Shown: positions 60,422-64,000 of the stretch, piece after piece
Layout of the letters: the number at the start of each line of letters is the position of its first letter
Position numbering within the stretch: position 1 is the first letter of the stretch
DNA from: Ascidia mentula
Lineage: Eukaryota > Chordata > Ascidiacea > Phlebobranchia > Ascidiidae
NCBI GenBank assembly: GCA_947561715.1
Contig: OX387199.1
Span: forward strand, 1,493,001-1,557,000
Reading direction: 5' to 3'
Length of the DNA: 64,000 bases
Position numbers and translations under genes: made by a program
Notes under the pieces: generated by a model
What the model saw: only the letters and a program-made list of their open reading frames with translations
What the model was told of the DNA's origin: nothing
Databases searched by the model: none

Positions 60422-61410
60422 GTTTGCGTAGAGAAGCATCGACCTCGTGTTGAAATGATCTTTAAAGGCACGAACAAGAACAGTATATACTGCGACCCAC
60501 TTTCCCCAGACTAAAATAAGCTGTAACATACTTTGTGTCGGATTAGAAATTAGGAACATATAGGCTACGGTTTATCCGCCTTTTTTCATGCAGTCAAAAG
60601 AGTGGTTTGGTGTTTGTAAGGAAACCACGTTTTTCTGAGCAAAAACATTTCCAACCCACTTTTGGTTGCCATTCCACTGTAACCAAATGATCGTTTGTAA
60701 TTGCAATGCATATTCATTTTGTGATACTGCCAGGTGTAAGATACGGAAGAATGCCGTTAGTCTGGCGTAGCCAAAGTCTACTTTACAGATAGAAGTTAAA
60801 CTGAAGCAGTGACTTCTGGACAAAAGTCTTTCGAATTTAGCGCTCGACTTATGTTACACAGAATGATATGACGTATTGTACAGAATGTACTGGTCGTCAG
60901 AAGAAGTACAAAAAAAAACTTTTCCCTGAATCCTGATTTCCACCTAACGAATGTTAGAGTTTTTCCAATAAATTTTACCCCGGAAGTAAATGTTGGCTAT
61001 TTAGCTGGCAAGACGGTAGCTCGAAATAGCGACCCTGTCTACAGCTCACTAAAATCATTATTAGCTCCATTGCTCACAAATTAAAATGTGACTTTAGAAC
61101 CGATTTCCGTTATTTTAGATATCGAGTCTGACACCCACGTTGTCGCAAATGCATGTTGTAGCACGAAAGCCAACGTGCAGAAAAAGATAAATTCGGCACG
61201 CCACTACATGCATATGCAATGGCGCACGAAGCAGTAAATACGACCAACAAAGTGTTTATTAGCGAATTATTTTTGTACAAACAGTTGACACGTTTTAATC
61301 GGCACCAACATGTGAATGACATTGGGACCAAATCCGTCGCATCCACGACAACTACATCTGAGACTGGCAGTTTTCTCAAAAAAAAAAGAATGTTTCTATG
61401 GCAACGGTCT

Positions 61411-64000
61411 TCATGGCCTTCCTCCTTGCAACTGATCCTTGAGAGCAAGGATGCTGCGCCTCTGTTCATCGGGGAGCATCCGGATTTGTTCTGGAGTTAA
61501 CTGGAGGACTTGCATGATCAGAGCGGCCTGGAAACACATGATGGCAAAAGTTTTTACCTTTTATCCTAATATATATTTGATTGACTTTTTAAGTGTTAAA
61601 AGTGAAGGAAAACATTGACCACAAAACTACACATTTTATTCACAATTTGACCAAAGTTGTTTTTAGATTTGGGCATGTGTCTAAGATTGATTGTGGGCAG
61701 ACTTTTTTGATACATATACAAATACAGAACTTCAGTTGATGCAAAGAATATAAAACATACATTCACTATTCATTTCCACAATAATCGAACTTCCGATTTG
61801 TACCACAATGCAACAACAAACCTTTTCCTGATCCTGTTCTGCAGATGGATCCATAGGGGCGTCCTCCTGAGCAGGAGAAGGTCTTCCTCTTCTTGGATCG
61901 CTTCTTTCCGGTGGTGGCGGTGGGTGTCGTGCAGGATCCCCACCCATTCCTGGGCGATCCATCGGAGGTCTTCCTCCACGATCCATCGGATGATCTCTCG
62001 GAGACAATCCTCGTTCCAGAGACGAACGCCCTCGTTCATGCGAGCTACCGCGTTCTGGGGGCCCACGATCGGTGAAGCCCCGCTCATCTAGTGGAAACAA
62101 TTACAAATTAACAGCATGTGCTACAAACTGTAAGACCTGCAGACACCCTCTTGACGTTAGTGTCACAGTAGTCAGCAAAGTACTTGTAAAATACACCAGA
62201 AAATAATTTTATTGATGATTTCTAGTCAGTGGCCCATTTTAGTGTAAAAACACATTGCTTTAGAAACACTAATTGGACAAAGGTAGCGCAAAATTTGTCT
62301 GTGGATTTTTGACCTTTGCACTTCTTAAACAAATGAAGACAAGAACTAATTGATTTTCACAACTAATCTCCATGTAAGAATGTGGTCATTCCACCTCTTG
62401 GATTGGGTGGAAATCCTCGACCAAAACCTTCATCCATATGTGGTGGTCTGTGACGATCCATCGGGTCACCCATACCATGATCCACGGGCACTCTTTCTAT
62501 AACTCGCATGTCCACCTCCATTCTTCTTGGACCTCTGAATTGTAAAATGTTTATTAGTTTTAAACAACATAGCATGTTTATTCCAACATCAGAACATTTT
62601 GCAGAACCATGATGTTTTGACCATGCAACTTCACCAAATTTATTGTTCATTTATGTCGGATATGAGCAAACTGGGGCCTTAGGTTAAATCATTGTTGGAT
62701 CTGGCTGCCATTTTTTGTATGCTTTTCAGTTACAGCATTTAAACATTAATGATTGCAAGTCTGTTATGTTATAAATTGTTGTGTAAAATCTCTTTGTACA
62801 CATTTACTCATGTGGACCGATCCAAAATTTTTGATACTTTTCGGCCCACAAGCAGAAAAAGTTGCCCACTCCTAATTTTCGTTCTTGTTTATGAAGAATA
62901 TTAAAAACATACCATAGTAAAGAAGAGTACATATTTATCAGGCCAAATAATGCCCTTCTATGTCCAACATAATAGGCCATGGAACATCCTTTGCATCAGA
63001 TGCATAGTATCACTACCAGATTAAACACGTAAATTCCCACCTATCTCCTGGGCCAACTTCCATTGGGTGTCCCCTACCAGGTGGGGGCTCTCTCATGCGA
63101 TCACCATCCCGGCCACCTCCGAGCCCAGGCAGTGGACTGCCATTGGGCCTTGCGTCCTACAATCATTACAACAACTGGATCAAATTATGAAGCATATCAT
63201 ATAAATTAGCTGTGGATAGCGATAATGACAAATACATTTCTTCCATTGCGTAAGACAAAATACATTTCTTAAAAGCAAACACAAAACTTTGGTGACAAAA
63301 TTTTGCTTACGGACTCTGGACGAGGACCTTCAGATGCTGGAATGAGAGGTTGAACTGGATTTTGTCTGTGCAGCATTTTCTACACATAGAAATAGTATTA
63401 TCAGGCAAAAAAACAATGCACAATCAAAAATTTTTTTCATTGAGACCTTTTAGGTCGAAACAGTGGCCATCTGTCTGCAGCTTATACACAGTTCATATTA
63501 TTGACTCCACATTGCTTATCATTTTTTTCATTGTTTCAACATTATAATTTTTAATTTCAATAAAATATTTAGTTCCTTCTTCTGATTACTTTATTGGAGC
63601 TGTTTCGTTACCATGGCAATTTCTGGATCCACAATCCTCATGACAACTTGAGCTTGCAACAACGCATATGCAAGTTGTGGGTTTTGAAGCAGCATGTTTC
63701 TGGCCTCTACTGGGTTGTTTTGAATGCATTGCTACAATAGTTCAAAAACACAGATTAGCAAAATCGCAATATTCCTACAAAATTCTCATGGATGTTTTGA
63801 AACATATATATTCTAAGATTAATTCGGAAGAAAAACAACAACAAAATATGTTGCCTTCATTTGTTTCATGAGCTCGAACATTTGTTCAGGGGGGAGGCTT
63901 GCAACAGCCTTGCTGATAGCTTCTGGGGCATCTTGAGATGGAGTTGGTTCCCCGTATTCCGACTCCACAGGTGGACCCATGGCCCTGAAATGATTTACCT
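61411..64000 (-). CDS. CSTF2: CSTF2 (CstF-64) copy 3, partial (exons 4-10)
   Basis: Exons seen on the minus strand: 64000-63855 (exon 4, its first bases lie outside the window), 63731-63612, 63379-63311, 63156-63041, 62534-62395, 62087-61822, 61527-61411. All are open in frame and equal to copy 2, covering the hinge, the Pro/Arg/Gly/Met-rich region with the [12 protein letters not shown] repeats, and the C-terminal domain ending [10 protein letters not shown]. The RRM exons lie beyond the window, so whether this copy has the exon 2 deletion of copy 2 cannot be seen. Confidence 0.92.

Larger units (their letters stand above)
60066..64000 (-). repeat. Tandem segmental duplication, unit 3 (cut by window end)
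   Basis: Third unit, near-identical to unit 2 over all 3.9 kb visible. It continues beyond the window. Confidence 0.95.

Noticed and set aside
48604-61500. 119-codon minus and 93-codon plus frames repeated in each unit
   Set aside because: They overlap the last CSTF2 exon and 3' UTR in the wrong frame. Their repetition only reflects the segmental duplication.
49254-62091. Plus- and minus-strand frames rich in Arg/Trp/His opposite CSTF2 exon 9
   Set aside because: Out-of-frame shadows of the repetitive MDRP/RGGRPP coding region, repeated with each unit.

Overview
This is eukaryotic, intron-rich, AT-rich DNA from an animal. Exons of 40-450 bp are separated by introns of mostly 0.2-4 kb with GT/AG borders. 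The proteins resemble deuterostome families (an ARHGAP20-type RhoGAP, kynureninase, CstF-64). The compact style fits a tunicate such as Ciona, but that is an inference. No prokaryotic, CRISPR, viral or LTR features were seen.

Layout. (1) 0.5-34.2 kb, plus strand: one large gene, 19 phase-consistent coding exons, about 1534 aa, for an ARHGAP20-like Rho GTPase-activating protein (PH, RA-like and RhoGAP domains, then a long Ser/Arg-rich tail with two poly-Asn tracts). Intron 3 alone is 13 kb. An intron near 29.3 kb holds a 28-bp-arm hairpin that looks like a miRNA precursor. (2) 35.9-37.0 kb, minus strand: an unidentified 165-aa multi-pass membrane protein and a possible separate terminal exon. 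(3) 38.7-42.0 kb, plus strand: kynureninase, nine exons, complete except for one in-frame TAG. (4) 43.3-47.9 kb, minus strand: two paralogous three-exon genes for small secreted, very acidic proteins of 65 and 87 aa, apparently undescribed. (5) 47.6 kb to the window end: a tandem array of about 6.2-6.3 kb units. Each carries CSTF2 (CstF-64) on the minus strand plus a copy of the secreted gene's signal-peptide exon; the two units seen to their ends also carry one orphan exon resembling a sodium:solute symporter. Units 2 and 3 are almost identical with a period of 6291 bp, while unit 1 differs by a few percent.

The most unusual result is that the two complete CSTF2 copies are broken in different places. 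Copy 1 has a stop in exon 5 and an extra base in exon 8. Copy 2 lacks one base in exon 2, inside the RRM. Copy 3 is intact as far as seen but leaves the window before its RRM. The identity pattern between units places an unequal-crossover boundary near 52.81/59.10 kb.

The ARHGAP20-like, kynureninase and CSTF2 genes have no evident joint function. The two secreted genes form a local family, and the repeat unit shows how a signal-peptide exon was copied away from its own downstream exons.
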